Shown: in pieces, positions 43,227 to 51,638 of the stretch
How the letters are laid out: each line of letters opens with the position of its first letter
Numbering within the stretch: position 1 is the first letter of the stretch
Assembly: GCA_964420975.1 (NCBI GenBank)
Contig: CAYQVH010000005.1
Span: forward strand, 106,329 to 170,328
Length of the DNA: 64,000 nt
Reading direction: 5' to 3'
Source: Accumulibacter sp964420975
Lineage (GTDB): Bacteria; Pseudomonadota; Gammaproteobacteria; Burkholderiales; Rhodocyclaceae
The notes under the pieces: generated by a model
Told to the model about the DNA's origin: nothing
Databases searched by the model: none
What the model saw: the letters and a program-made list of their open reading frames with translations, nothing else
Made by a program: the position numbers and the translations under genes

Positions 43227-45320
43227 TCAATGCAGCGTCAGGTCGGTTGCCAGATCAAGGTTCGGGTAACGGACGTGGTCGACGAGTTCCTGCACTTCCC
43301 GGCTCGGTGCACTCGAAATCAGGCTGCCGATGATGACGCCGAGGAAGCCGACCGGGATGCCGAAGAGACCCGCCGAGATCGGGTTGATGTCCCACCACAG
43401 CGGCGCCTTGACCCCGAAGAAGGGGTAGGTCATGTACATGTAGTACATGCACACGCCAAGGCCGGCGGTCATGCCGATGATCGCTCCCAGACGATTGGCG
43501 CGCTTCCAGAAAACGCCGCAGACGAGCGCCGGGAAGAAGCCCGATGCCGCCAGCGAGAACGCTGCGCCGACAAGAAAGAGAATGTCGCCGGGTTTCAGGC
43601 TTGTGACGTAGGCCGCCACCACCGCTACCACCAGCAGCAAACCTTTCGACACGGCCAAGCGACGTACCGTCGGCGCATTGGGGTCGATCATCTTGTAGTA
43701 CAGATCGTGCGACAGCGCGTTGGCGATTGTCAGCAGCAGTCCGTCGGCGGTTGACAGCGCCGCCGCCAGACCTCCCGCAGCGACCAGCCCCGAGATGACG
43801 TAGGGCAGGCCGGCGATCTCCGGTGTGGCGAGCACGATCAGGTCACCGCCAATCGTGATCTCGGCGAGCTGGACGATGCCGTCCTTGTTGATGTCAGCGA
43901 TCGACATCAGCGTCTTGTCTACCGCTGCCCAGTTCGACACCCAGGCAGGCAGCGAAGCGAACGACGAGCCGACGAGGTGGCTGTAGACCTCCTGCTTGGC
44001 AAGAATGCCGAGCGCGGGGGCCGTGAAGTAGAGCAGGAAGATGAAAAACAGCGACCAGAACACCGAGGTGCGCGCCTCCTTGACCGACGGCGTCGTGTAG
44101 TAGCGCATCAGGATGTGCGGCAGCGCCGCCGTTCCCACCATCAGGCAGAAGATCAAGGCGAGGAAGTTCCTTCGCTTGATATCGCGCGCCTGCTCGTCCT
44201 TGCCCGGGAACGGTTCCGCGTGGGGCGTCACCGGCGCTGCCTTGGCCTGCGCCGCCGTTTTCGCCGCTGTCCAAGCCGCTTTCGCCTTGGCCGGATCTGC
44301 CGGAAAGTCAGCGACGGCCTTTTCGGCTGCTTCAATCGCCTTGGCATCGCGCGGCTCGGCCGCCTTCAAATCGGTGACCCGCGCTTGTAGCTTCTGTTTT
44401 TCTTCCGCCAGAAAGGACGTCCCCCCACTTTCGAGTCCCTTCAATTGCGCATCGGCAGCGGCTGCACGCTCGCGGAAGATCTTGCGCACCGATTCCTCAC
44501 GAGCGCCTTTCTCGGTCGTCGGGTTGTTGAACTCCTTTTCCAGCGCCGACACTGATGGCAACGCGGCGACATAGGCCGCGATCTGCGGCACCGGGTTGCC
44601 GGTGTTCTTGGCCGACAGCCAGACGACCGGAATCATGTAGGCGACGATCAGGATGATGTATTGCGCCACCTGAGTCCAGGTCACGGCCTTCATCCCGCCG
44701 AGGAACGAGCAGACGAGGATGCCGGCGAGGCCGACGAAGACGCCGACGCCGAACTCGAGGCCGGTGAAGCGGCTGGTGATCAGGCCGACGCCGTAGATCT
44801 GAGCGATGACGTACGTGAACGAACAGATGATCGCCGCCAGAACACCGATCAGTCGCGGGATGTTGCCGCCGTACCGAGCTCCCAGGAAGTCCGGAATCGT
44901 AAACTGGCCAAACTTGCGCAGATAGGGCGCGAGAAACAGCGCCACCAGGCAATAGCCACCCGTCCATCCCATGACGAAAGCGAGACCGTCAAAGCCGGCG
45001 AGGTAGAGCGTGCCGGCCATACCGATGAAGCTCGCCGCCGACATCCAGTCGGCGCCGGTCGCCATGCCGTTGAAGAACGCGGGGACGCGCCGTCCGGCAA
45101 CGTAGTACTCGGCTACCTCGGCGGTCTTGGACATGAATCCAATGCCGGCGTAAAGCAGGATGGTCGCGAAGAGGAACATGTAGCCCAGCGCCTTGTTCGG
45201 CACGCCCAGCATTTCGAGCAGGCCGACCAAGATGACGAAGAGGATGAAACCGCCGGTGTAGAAGCTGTAATACTTCTTCAGATTGGCATTGAATTGTGCC
45301 TGCGAGGTCTGCGTGGCCAT
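43227..45320 (-). CDS. Sodium:solute symporter, VC_2705 subfamily (acetate/monocarboxylate-like), large subunit
   Basis: A 697-residue SSS-family symporter. The first half (about 20-240) has the typical ATGADWMSAASFIGMAGTLY and the second half the AAGGLAAALSTADGLLLTIANAL signature (about 514-538). Between them, residues about 240-385 form a charged, Ala/Lys-rich probable coiled-coil insertion. Residues 476-487 (DINKDGIVQLAE) fit a 12-residue EF-hand loop. With the DUF4212 gene it forms the known large/small pair. ActP relatives carry acetate, which suits this organism, but the substrate is not proven. Start ATG at 45320 overlaps the DUF4212 stop (TGATG). Confidence 0.92.
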   Translation of the reverse strand: MATQTSQAQFNANLKKYYSFYTGGFILFVILVGLLEMLGVPNKALGYMFLFATILLYAGIGFMSKTAEVAEYYVAGRRVPAFFNGMATGADWMSAASFIGMAGTLYLAGFDGLAFVMGWTGGYCLVALFLAPYLRKFGQFTIPDFLGARYGGNIPRLIGVLAAIICSFTYVIAQIYGVGLITSRFTGLEFGVGVFVGLAGILVCSFLGGMKAVTWTQVAQYIILIVAYMIPVVWLSAKNTGNPVPQIAAYVAALPSVSALEKEFNNPTTEKGAREESVRKIFRERAAAADAQLKGLESGGTSFLAEEKQKLQARVTDLKAAEPRDAKAIEAAEKAVADFPADPAKAKAAWTAAKTAAQAKAAPVTPHAEPFPGKDEQARDIKRRNFLALIFCLMVGTAALPHILMRYYTTPSVKEARTSVFWSLFFIFLLYFTAPALGILAKQEVYSHLVGSSFASLPAWVSNWAAVDKTLMSIADINKDGIVQLAEITIGGDLIVLATPEIAGLPYVISGLVAAGGLAAALSTADGLLLTIANALSHDLYYKMIDPNAPTVRRLAVSKGLLLVVAVVAAYVTSLKPGDILFLVGAAFSLAASGFFPALVCGVFWKRANRLGAIIGMTAGLGVCMYYMYMTYPFFGVKAPLWWDINPISAGLFGIPVGFLGVIIGSLISSAPSREVQELVDHVRYPNLDLATDLTLH

Positions 45321-45580
45321 CACTCTTCCTCCTCATGGACACCGTACTCGACGTCCAGCTTGTTCATGTACTTGCCGTAGTACCAGATGATCAGGACATA
45401 GATGATCAGCGAACCCTGAGCGCCCATGTAAAAGCCGAGGGGTCCGATGAAGGTGATCTCGTTGAGGCCCTTCGCGAACCAGCCGACGACGAAGGTCGCG
45501 ATGAACCACAACGCCAGCAGCACGCTGGTGATCTTCAGGTTTCTGGTCCAGTATTCCTTGTGTCTTGCCGTGAGTTGCAT
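45320..45580 (-). CDS. DUF4212 small subunit of sodium:solute symporter
   Basis: An 86-residue protein with two membrane segments (about 18-38 and 48-70), the normal size for this family. Motifs: YWTRNLKITSVLLALWF and GFYMGAQGSLIIYVLIIWYYGKYMNKLD. It is always found beside VC_2705-type symporters. AAGGAGGAGACG lies directly before the ATG at 45580 and decides that start over the open frame to 45769. Coupled to the large subunit by a one-base stop/start overlap. Confidence 0.95.
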   Translation of the reverse strand: MQLTARHKEYWTRNLKITSVLLALWFIATFVVGWFAKGLNEITFIGPLGFYMGAQGSLIIYVLIIWYYGKYMNKLDVEYGVHEEEE

Positions 45581-45865
45581 GGAAACGTCTCCTCCTTGTT
45601 GAATGGCGAGCGACGGCCGAGCCCGGATCCGTGCCGACGCGCTCGTGGTGGCTGGCGGTGGGCGGGATTTCCCTCTTCTGTACACCGCTCCGTGCCCTCG
45701 GATCGTCGTTTCTTGAGACGGGAAACGACGCAAGAAGCCATGGTCCGAGTGCGGCTTTTTTGATACCACGCTCGGCTTACGTATTCCTTACATGTTGCGA
45801 TCGTTTGCTCGCTTGCGAGCGGGCTTCCGTCAGCGCCGCAACGGAGGACGGCACGACGACAACGA
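45581..45865. other. 285-bp gap between trkH and the symporter operon
   Basis: It must carry the promoter of the minus-strand symporter operon. I see no sigma54 element (TGGCAC-N5-TTGC in either orientation) and no convincing sigma70 pair. A perfect palindromic hairpin GCTCGC-TT-GCGAGC lies at 45807-45820, without a T-tract. Confidence 0.4.
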
Positions 45866-47326
45866 CTAGCGTCGCCAGAAGGCCGGCATGAGGATGACCA
45901 GCAGGGTGAAAATCTCGAGGCGCCCGAGCAGCATTGCCCAAGTGCAGACCCAGGTCTGGAAATCGGAAAGGACTGCGTAGGTGGTCGCCGGCCCGACCAG
46001 ATTGAGGCCCGGGCCCGTGTTGTTGAGGCAGGCGACGACCGCCGAGAAAGCCGTGATCACGTCCAGTCGAGTCGCGATGAGCAGTAGTGTCAACACGACG
46101 ATGGTCACCACGTAGATGAACAGGAAGCCGAGGATCGCGTGCAGGATCGAATCGGGAATCACCGTGTCGCCGAAGCGAACCGGGTGCAAGCCGCGCGGAT
46201 GCATCGCTCGCATCAGCTCACGGAACACCTGTTTGTAAAGGACGACGGCACGGATCATCTTGATCCCGCCGCCGCCCGACCCGGAGCAGGCGACGAAGCT
46301 GCCGAGAAACAGAATCCACAATTGGGCAAAAATCGGCCACTGTCCATAATCCGTGGTCGCGAAGCCGAGCGAAGTCGCCAGCGAAACGGAATGAAAGGCC
46401 ACGTAGCGGAAAGTGGTCAGAAAGTCGGCGTAGATCGCGTCGGGCAGGAGATAGACGGTCAGGCCCAGGCTGCTCAACGCCAGGAAGCCGAGATAGTAAC
46501 GGGCTTCGACATCACCGCGGTAAGCACGTAGCGATCGCTTCGAGAAGGCGATGAAGTGCGTGCTGTAATTGATCCCGGCGAGTAGCACAAAGACGATCAC
46601 GACCAATTCGATCTGCAGGCTGTCAAAGTGACCCAGGCTGGCGTCTTTGCTTGAAAAGCCCCCCAGGCCCATGATCGAGAAGGCGTGCAGCAGCGCGTCC
46701 CACGGCGGCATGCCGGCGTAATGTAGGCCGACGGTGCAGGCCAGCGTCAGGATCACGTAGACGACCCACAAGCCTTTGGCGGTTTCGGTGATCCGGGGGG
46801 TGACTTTCGAGTCTTTCATCGGTCCCGGCGTTTCGGCCTTGAGCATGCTGCGGCCGCCGAAGCCGAGCAAGGGCAAGATAGCGACCGCCAGGACGACGAC
46901 CCCCAGGCCGCCAATCCAGTGCATGAAGGTTCGCCAGAAGTTGATCGACAAGGGCAGTTGATCGAGCCCGGAAAGCACCGTCGCGCCGGTGGCGGTCAGG
47001 CCGGAGACCGCTTCGAAGTAGGCGTCGGTCCACGACAAGTCGCGAACATGGAGGTAAATCGGTAAGGCGCCGAAAGCCGGCAACAGAGACCAGATCAGTG
47101 CGACGAGCAGAAAACTTTCGCGTACTTCCATCTCGCGACGGCGGTGGCGAGCCGTCAGCGCTAAGGCACCGCCGCAAGCGAGGGTGATCAGCACCGCTTC
47201 ATCGTAGGCGCTGTGTGCGCCGTCGCCGATCGCCCACGACAGGCTCAACGGCACCAGCATCAACACGCCGAAGCCGATGGTCAGGATTCCGAGGAGATGA
47301 ACCACAGGTGCAAAGCGGCGGAACAT
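45866..47326 (-). CDS. trkH: Trk-type potassium uptake protein TrkH
   Basis: A 486-residue membrane subunit of the Trk K+ importer. The four half-pore loops are visible: SGLTATGATVLSGLD (about 107-121), SIMGLGGFSSKDA (about 218-230), HSVSLATSLGFATTDYG (about 315-331) and CLNNTGPGLNLVGP (about 434-447). It should need a TrkA-type RCK partner; none is adjacent. GAGG lies before the ATG in the divergent gap shared with the DUF1538 gene. Confidence 0.94.
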   Translation of the reverse strand: MFRRFAPVVHLLGILTIGFGVLMLVPLSLSWAIGDGAHSAYDEAVLITLACGGALALTARHRRREMEVRESFLLVALIWSLLPAFGALPIYLHVRDLSWTDAYFEAVSGLTATGATVLSGLDQLPLSINFWRTFMHWIGGLGVVVLAVAILPLLGFGGRSMLKAETPGPMKDSKVTPRITETAKGLWVVYVILTLACTVGLHYAGMPPWDALLHAFSIMGLGGFSSKDASLGHFDSLQIELVVIVFVLLAGINYSTHFIAFSKRSLRAYRGDVEARYYLGFLALSSLGLTVYLLPDAIYADFLTTFRYVAFHSVSLATSLGFATTDYGQWPIFAQLWILFLGSFVACSGSGGGGIKMIRAVVLYKQVFRELMRAMHPRGLHPVRFGDTVIPDSILHAILGFLFIYVVTIVVLTLLLIATRLDVITAFSAVVACLNNTGPGLNLVGPATTYAVLSDFQTWVCTWAMLLGRLEIFTLLVILMPAFWRR

Positions 47327-47637
47327 GTGACGACCTCGTCAGCAGCCGCGGTTGGGCGCCCCTCTTCGTGGCCGCTCGCCTGTGACATCGGTAAAGGAGG
47401 AGTCGCCGTCAGCGCGAAGAGAAGGAGTATCACCACGGATGACGCAGAGGTCAATGATCCACGCTGCTGATGCTCCCCATGGTGAGCAGCGGGTTCGTCT
47501 GATCCGTGTTGCACGGCTGTCGGTTCTCGGGCATCATCCGTCACCATGACCGGAGCCGAACCAGGGATAACACGCCGCGAAGTCACCAGCATCAGTGAAC
47601 AGCGGAGGTTTCTGGTTCCCATCAGGCCTGCCCGGGC
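47327..47637. other. 311-bp divergent region (trkH / DUF1538) with possible RNA structure
   Basis: No gene. ACGGATGA (47435-47442) can pair with TCATCCGT (47534-47541) to close a roughly 90-nt domain. The enclosed part contains GCTGCT/AGCAGC (47463-47490, with an alternative TGCTC/GAGCA stem) and CCGTG-TTG-CACGG (47504-47516). It could act as a leader in either direction. A folding calculation is needed; an 8-bp match of this kind can occur by chance. Confidence 0.35.
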
Positions 47638-49143
47638 ATGAAATTCAGTTCGCTGCTGCGGGTAGTCCGCGAACTGCTGCACGAAGCCGCCCGAGACTTG
47701 GCGCCGACACTGATCGTCGTTGTCGTTTTTCAGGTATTTTTCATCCAGCGGATTCCCGACAGCCCGGTCGCGTTGGTCGGCGGTTTTGCGGTTGTCCTGC
47801 TTGGCCTGGCGCTGTTCGTCAAGGGTCTCGACGCGGCGATCTTTCCCGCCGGCGAAACGATGGCCTTCGACTTTGCGCGTCGAGGCTCGTTTCTCTGGCT
47901 GATGCTCTTCGCTTTCTGCATCAGCTTCGCTTCGGTCGCCGCCGAACCGGCGCTGATGGCCGTCGCGTACAAGGCCGAAGCGGTCTCGGGGGGCAGCATG
48001 GGGGCGCTGACGTTGCGCATGGTCGCCGCCCTCGGCGTCGGTCTGGCGGTGGTCGCCGGCGTCTGGCGAATTGTCGCCGGTCAGTCGATCAACAGTTACC
48101 TCATTCCCGGCTATCTGATCGTCGTCGCCCTGACCGCCTTTGCTCCGCCGAAACTCGTTGGCCTGGCGTTCGATTCGGGCGGCGTCGTCGCCTCGACCGT
48201 GACCGCGCCCTTGCTAACCGCCGTCGGCGTCGGCCTGGCGACAACGATCCGCGGCCGCAACCCACTGCTCGACGGTTTCGGACTGATCGCGTTTGGCGCA
48301 CTGGCGCCGATGATCATCATTCAGGTTTACGGGATTCTTTTCTTTGTCCCGGCAGCGGCCGGGACGCCGGTGGTGATGATGCCCAGCGAAGACCAGCATC
48401 AGTACACCGCGTGGGCGATGATCGTCGACTTCCTGATCATGGTCAGGAACCTGCTGCCGATCATTGCCGTCGTCTTGTTCTCGAGCTTCATCATCCTGCG
48501 CCGGCCGCTCGCTGATCCCAAGGGACTGGCGGTCGGAATGTTTTTCGTTGCGCTCGGTCTGTACATGTTCGACGAGGGGCTGCAGGTGGGCCTGTTTCCG
48601 CTCGGCGACGAGATGACGTCGGGTCTGATGCGCGATGGCGTGGCGTTGTGGGTACTCTATCTGTACGGTTTCTTGATTGGCTTTGCGACGACGATGGCCG
48701 AACCGGCGCTGATTGCGCTGTCGATCAAGGCTGACGACGTCAGTCTGGGTCAGCTCAAGGGTATCTGGCTGCGCTGTCTGGTTTCGATCGGCGTCGGCAT
48801 CGGCATCGTCATCGGTTGCGCGCGGATCATCGACGGGACGCCAATTGCTTACTGGCTCATTCCAGGTTACGTGTTGGTAGTTGGGATGACGTTGCTGGCC
48901 CCACGTTTCATCGTGCCGATCGCCTTTGATTGCGGGGGCGTGACGACGTCAACGGTGACCGTACCCTTGGTTACTGCACTCGGCGTCGGACTTGCCGAAC
49001 GGACGCCGGGACGTGATCCGATGATCGACGGTTTCGGCTTGATCGCGTTTGCTTCGCTGCTGCCGATGATCATCGTCATGTCTTACGGTATGCTCGCCAG
49101 TTGGCTGTTGCGGGGCAGGCGAGCGGAGGAGAGAACATCATGA
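47638..49143 (+). CDS. DUF1538 double-repeat membrane transporter
   Basis: A 501-residue polytopic protein built from two homologous halves (about 1-245 and 265-495). Each half contains an Ala-Glu-Pro-Ala-Leu motif (AAEPALMA, MAEPALIA) and an equivalent of FDSGGVVASTVTAPLLTAVG / FDCGGVTTSTVTVPLVTALG followed by LDGFGLIAFGAL / IDGFGLIAFASL. To my recollection, paired DUF1538 proteins from a Halomonas act as a Na+(Li+,K+)/H+ antiporter; that role is plausible here. Overlaps the PII-like gene by four bases. No Shine-Dalgarno sequence directly before the ATG. Confidence 0.88.
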   Translation: MKFSSLLRVVRELLHEAARDLAPTLIVVVVFQVFFIQRIPDSPVALVGGFAVVLLGLALFVKGLDAAIFPAGETMAFDFARRGSFLWLMLFAFCISFASVAAEPALMAVAYKAEAVSGGSMGALTLRMVAALGVGLAVVAGVWRIVAGQSINSYLIPGYLIVVALTAFAPPKLVGLAFDSGGVVASTVTAPLLTAVGVGLATTIRGRNPLLDGFGLIAFGALAPMIIIQVYGILFFVPAAAGTPVVMMPSEDQHQYTAWAMIVDFLIMVRNLLPIIAVVLFSSFIILRRPLADPKGLAVGMFFVALGLYMFDEGLQVGLFPLGDEMTSGLMRDGVALWVLYLYGFLIGFATTMAEPALIALSIKADDVSLGQLKGIWLRCLVSIGVGIGIVIGCARIIDGTPIAYWLIPGYVLVVGMTLLAPRFIVPIAFDCGGVTTSTVTVPLVTALGVGLAERTPGRDPMIDGFGLIAFASLLPMIIVMSYGMLASWLLRGRRAEERTS

Positions 49144-49487
49144 GATTTTCTGCGGTGGTGTTGATCGTTCCTGAGGAAGACGAAAATCGCGCGGTCGAAA
49201 TCGTCAAGCAGGCCGGAGCGACCGGGGTCACCCTTCTCAAGGGAAAGGGCCTGCGCCACAATGAGCGCAAGACCTTTCTCGGGTTGGGTCTGGAGCGCAA
49301 GGAGTCGCTGATCCTGTGCGTGGTCGAAAAGCAACTGGCGATGCGCATCCTGCGTGCGGTGAAGATCGAGTTGCGACTCGACCTGCCGGGTGGGGGAATC
49401 GCCTTTTCCCTGCCGTTGGGTAGCGTCGTCGGCATTGGGCTCGATCAACTGCAGTCCTTCCGGCGCGGCGTCGAAGACGCGATTTAA
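49140..49487 (+). CDS. PII-like regulatory protein
   Basis: A 115-residue protein with the ferredoxin-like PII fold: strand FSAVVLIVPEED, helix NRAVEIVKQAGATGVTLLKGKG, a short T-loop region (LRHNERKTFLGLGLE) and strands ESLILCVV. The long T-loop with the uridylylated Tyr of GlnB/GlnK is missing. It starts in the stop codon of the DUF1538 gene and most likely gates that transporter in response to a small ligand. The ATG at 49140 is supported by the overlap and by GAGGAGAGAAC upstream. Confidence 0.83.
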   Translation: MRFSAVVLIVPEEDENRAVEIVKQAGATGVTLLKGKGLRHNERKTFLGLGLERKESLILCVVEKQLAMRILRAVKIELRLDLPGGGIAFSLPLGSVVGIGLDQLQSFRRGVEDAI

Positions 49488-49537
49488 GTGCCGCCTTGGC
49501 GGTGATGTCTGGTTACTGAGTAAGAGGAGCACAAGCC

Positions 49538-49933
49538 ATGCTGGTTGCCGGAATCATGAAGCGCAACGTGGTCACCATCAGCCCTTTGGCGACCGTACGC
49601 GAGGCCCTGATGGTGATGAAGGAACGAGGCGTCAAGTCGCTGGTGGTCGAAAAGCGGCACGCCGGCGATGCCTACGGTCTGATCGCCTATCGAGACGTCG
49701 CCAGGGCCGTGATCGCCGACGACGGTGATATTGACCTGCTCAATGTTTACGACATCGCTCAGAAGCCGGCGCTGCAAGTGTCGCAGCATCTGGAGATCCG
49801 CTATCTCGCGCGCTTGATGATCCAGTACGCGGTGAAGAGCGTTTTAGTGATCGACAACAACGAACTGCAGGGCTTTGTTTCCGATACCGACGTTGTTAGC
49901 AACCTGATCGAGCGCGCTGTGAGCAATCGCTGA
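49538..49933 (+). CDS. CBS-domain pair protein
   Basis: A 131-residue stand-alone protein with two CBS domains (about 6-60 and 72-127). Repeat starts MKRNVVTISPLATVREALMVM and ALQVSQHLEIRYLARLMI, and each ends in a GLIAYRDV / GFVSDTDV strand. CBS pairs bind adenosine nucleotides. It follows the PII-like gene by 50 bp with AAGAGGAG before the ATG, so it probably belongs to the same cation-transport regulatory unit. Confidence 0.9.
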   Translation: MLVAGIMKRNVVTISPLATVREALMVMKERGVKSLVVEKRHAGDAYGLIAYRDVARAVIADDGDIDLLNVYDIAQKPALQVSQHLEIRYLARLMIQYAVKSVLVIDNNELQGFVSDTDVVSNLIERAVSNR

Positions 49934-49958
49934 ATAACCGTTGCCACTCTGACCGCCA

Positions 49959-50396
49959 ATGGAGAAGACGATCCGCCGCTATTCGGCATACTTTCCGCGC
50001 TGGTGCCAGGCGTTTGGCGACCATCAACCCGACGCCGGCGGTGAGGGGCGCGCAGTTGAGTGGCTGATCGGAGGCGACAGCGTCGGGGTGATCGTTTTGC
50101 CCGAAGTGCGCTACCTATTGCTGCACGCGCTGCTCGGCGTGCGGCAGCCGCTGCTCGAACTGTGGCCTCGCTACTTGCGTCTCAATGGACGTGACTATGC
50201 CGAACCCTCAGTGATTGGCCATGCGGGCTATGTCGCTTTGCTCGAATTGCTCCGCGAGGTGCCCGAGGCGTACATGTTTCTGACCTATCATCTCATTTAT
50301 CCACCGGGGACGCGGATCATCACGGTTTCCAGCAAGCCGCCGTTGCCGCTGCTCTACAAGGAAATGGCCCCCCTGCCAGTGATCGTATACAACTAG
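49959..50396 (+). CDS. Protein of unknown function
   Basis: A 145-residue protein that I do not recognise. It has no signal peptide or clear membrane segment, although the stretch GVIVLPEVRYLLLHALLGV is hydrophobic. It is rich in Tyr, Leu and Pro; the C-terminus holds HLIYPPGTRIITVSSKPPLPLL. Codon use is like that of neighbours. It lies 25 bp after the CBS gene on the same strand and may be part of that transcript. Confidence 0.65.
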   Translation: MEKTIRRYSAYFPRWCQAFGDHQPDAGGEGRAVEWLIGGDSVGVIVLPEVRYLLLHALLGVRQPLLELWPRYLRLNGRDYAEPSVIGHAGYVALLELLREVPEAYMFLTYHLIYPPGTRIITVSSKPPLPLLYKEMAPLPVIVYN

Positions 50397-50472
50397 CGAT
50401 TGGGGAAGGGCGGGGTGGTCGCCCGGAGGCGTGGGGGAATACGGCTGTCTGAGGGGCAGGTGAGAGACGACG

Positions 50473-51294
50473 ATGCGCGCGTTGATCGTTGGCGACGTAC
50501 ACGGTGACTTCGCCGGCCTTGCCGAGTGTCTTCACTGGGCGGTGGCGGAACACGCCGTCTCGGTGGCGATTCAGGTGGGCGATTTTGGGTTCTCGCGCGA
50601 TCGCATCGAGCGGTGGTCGGCGAATCCCCAGCCTTTCGTGATTCCTGTGTTCGCGATCGACGGCAATCGGGAAGACCATGCTTGGCTTCGTCGCTGTCGC
50701 CAGAACGGGGCAGTGGAGGTGTGGCGCGAGTCGCTCAACCTTTTCTACCAACCGCGACCGTCGATTGCACAAATCGGCGGGACGTGCGTGGGATTTCTCG
50801 GCGGCGCGCTGCACGTTCACCGGCGGCAGGAGCATCGGGTTTTCAGCGGTAGTCCCAACTACATCGATACGACGCAACTGGCGCGGGCGATCGCCTTGTT
50901 TAACCGGCAGGCGCCGCGCTTGCTGGTGACCCATTCGTGTCCGGCGGGAATCGGCGTCGGTCTTCGGGGTGATCCGTCGCTCAAGCTGAGTGTGGTGAAT
51001 TACGTCGTCGACGCCGGCTTTGACCCAGGTCCGGCCGATGATCGGGGCGAGACGGCGCTGCGGCAGTTATGGGAGCAACTGTCTGAGCGACCGTCAGCGT
51101 GGGTGTTCGGCCATTTTCATCGCCAACACCGGGCTGTCGTTGGCGACACGCAGTTTGTCTGCGCCGGTGCGCTTGAATGGCCAGCGACGGTGGGACAGAC
51201 GATGTTCTGCTGGGATAGCGAGTCTACCCGGATCGAGACGATTCATTATGGGGTGCCGCCAGTCGCCAGAGCCACGATGATGAGCGCCGTTTGA
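50473..51294 (+). CDS. Calcineurin-like metallophosphoesterase
   Basis: A 273-residue cytoplasmic phosphoesterase. Metal motifs: GDVHGD (residues 7-12), GDFG (about 36-39), GNRED (about 64-68), THSCP (histidine, about 156) and GHFH (about 213-216). The third motif normally reads GNH(E/D); here Arg takes the place of the catalytic His. Substrate unknown. The gene is downstream of the unknown protein by 76 bp. Confidence 0.85.
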   Translation: MRALIVGDVHGDFAGLAECLHWAVAEHAVSVAIQVGDFGFSRDRIERWSANPQPFVIPVFAIDGNREDHAWLRRCRQNGAVEVWRESLNLFYQPRPSIAQIGGTCVGFLGGALHVHRRQEHRVFSGSPNYIDTTQLARAIALFNRQAPRLLVTHSCPAGIGVGLRGDPSLKLSVVNYVVDAGFDPGPADDRGETALRQLWEQLSERPSAWVFGHFHRQHRAVVGDTQFVCAGALEWPATVGQTMFCWDSESTRIETIHYGVPPVARATMMSAV

Positions 51295-51638
51295 CGGCGC
51301 TTTGCCGACGACGACTAACTGCCAACTATGTCATTGACAGCGTTTTGGCCGGAAACGTATCCTTCGTGCCGAACCCGTTGGAGCATGCCGTGCCTTGATC
51401 GGCGAGCTTGCCTGGGATAACCAAGGAAGAGCCGTCCGCGGCAGCGGACCATGCCTTTGTCGATGGGCGTCTTCGGGGGGAGACGACGCAGCAGCCACGC
51501 TTGCCAAATGGGGTCTTGGCAATCGGGCCGTGGGGTGCTGCGCGAAAAACCCGGTTAGTGGGTGTTTGGTGCGTCGGTGTTGCTGTCGGAATCGTATCGA
51601 CCGGCTCGGCACGCCGCGCGATCTCTTGCTGATTTACT
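51295..51638 (+). other. 344-bp leader region upstream of the carrier-protein/glycan operon
   Basis: No convincing gene on either strand. It holds a good promoter (next entry) and two strong hairpins that would be transcribed: GTCCGC-GGCA-GCGGAC at 51434-51449 and TTGCCAA-ATGGGGTC-TTGGCAA at 51501-51522. If the promoter is used, the 5' leader would be about 270 nt, long enough for regulation at RNA level. Confidence 0.5.
51334..51363 (+). promoter_or_regulatory. Candidate sigma70 promoter of the 51639-55644 operon
   Basis: Consensus TTGACA at 51334-51339, an 18-bp spacer and TATCCT at 51358-51363. This is the best -35 box seen in the window and is correctly placed and oriented for the following operon. 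Confidence 0.55.

Noticed and set aside
45581..45865. Sigma54 promoter for the symporter operon
   Set aside because: Checked because acetate permeases are sometimes sigma54-dependent. No GC/GG pair with proper spacing was found on the minus strand.
47281..47682. Minus-strand frame in the trkH/DUF1538 gap
   Set aside because: It overlaps both start regions and shows no protein-like pattern.
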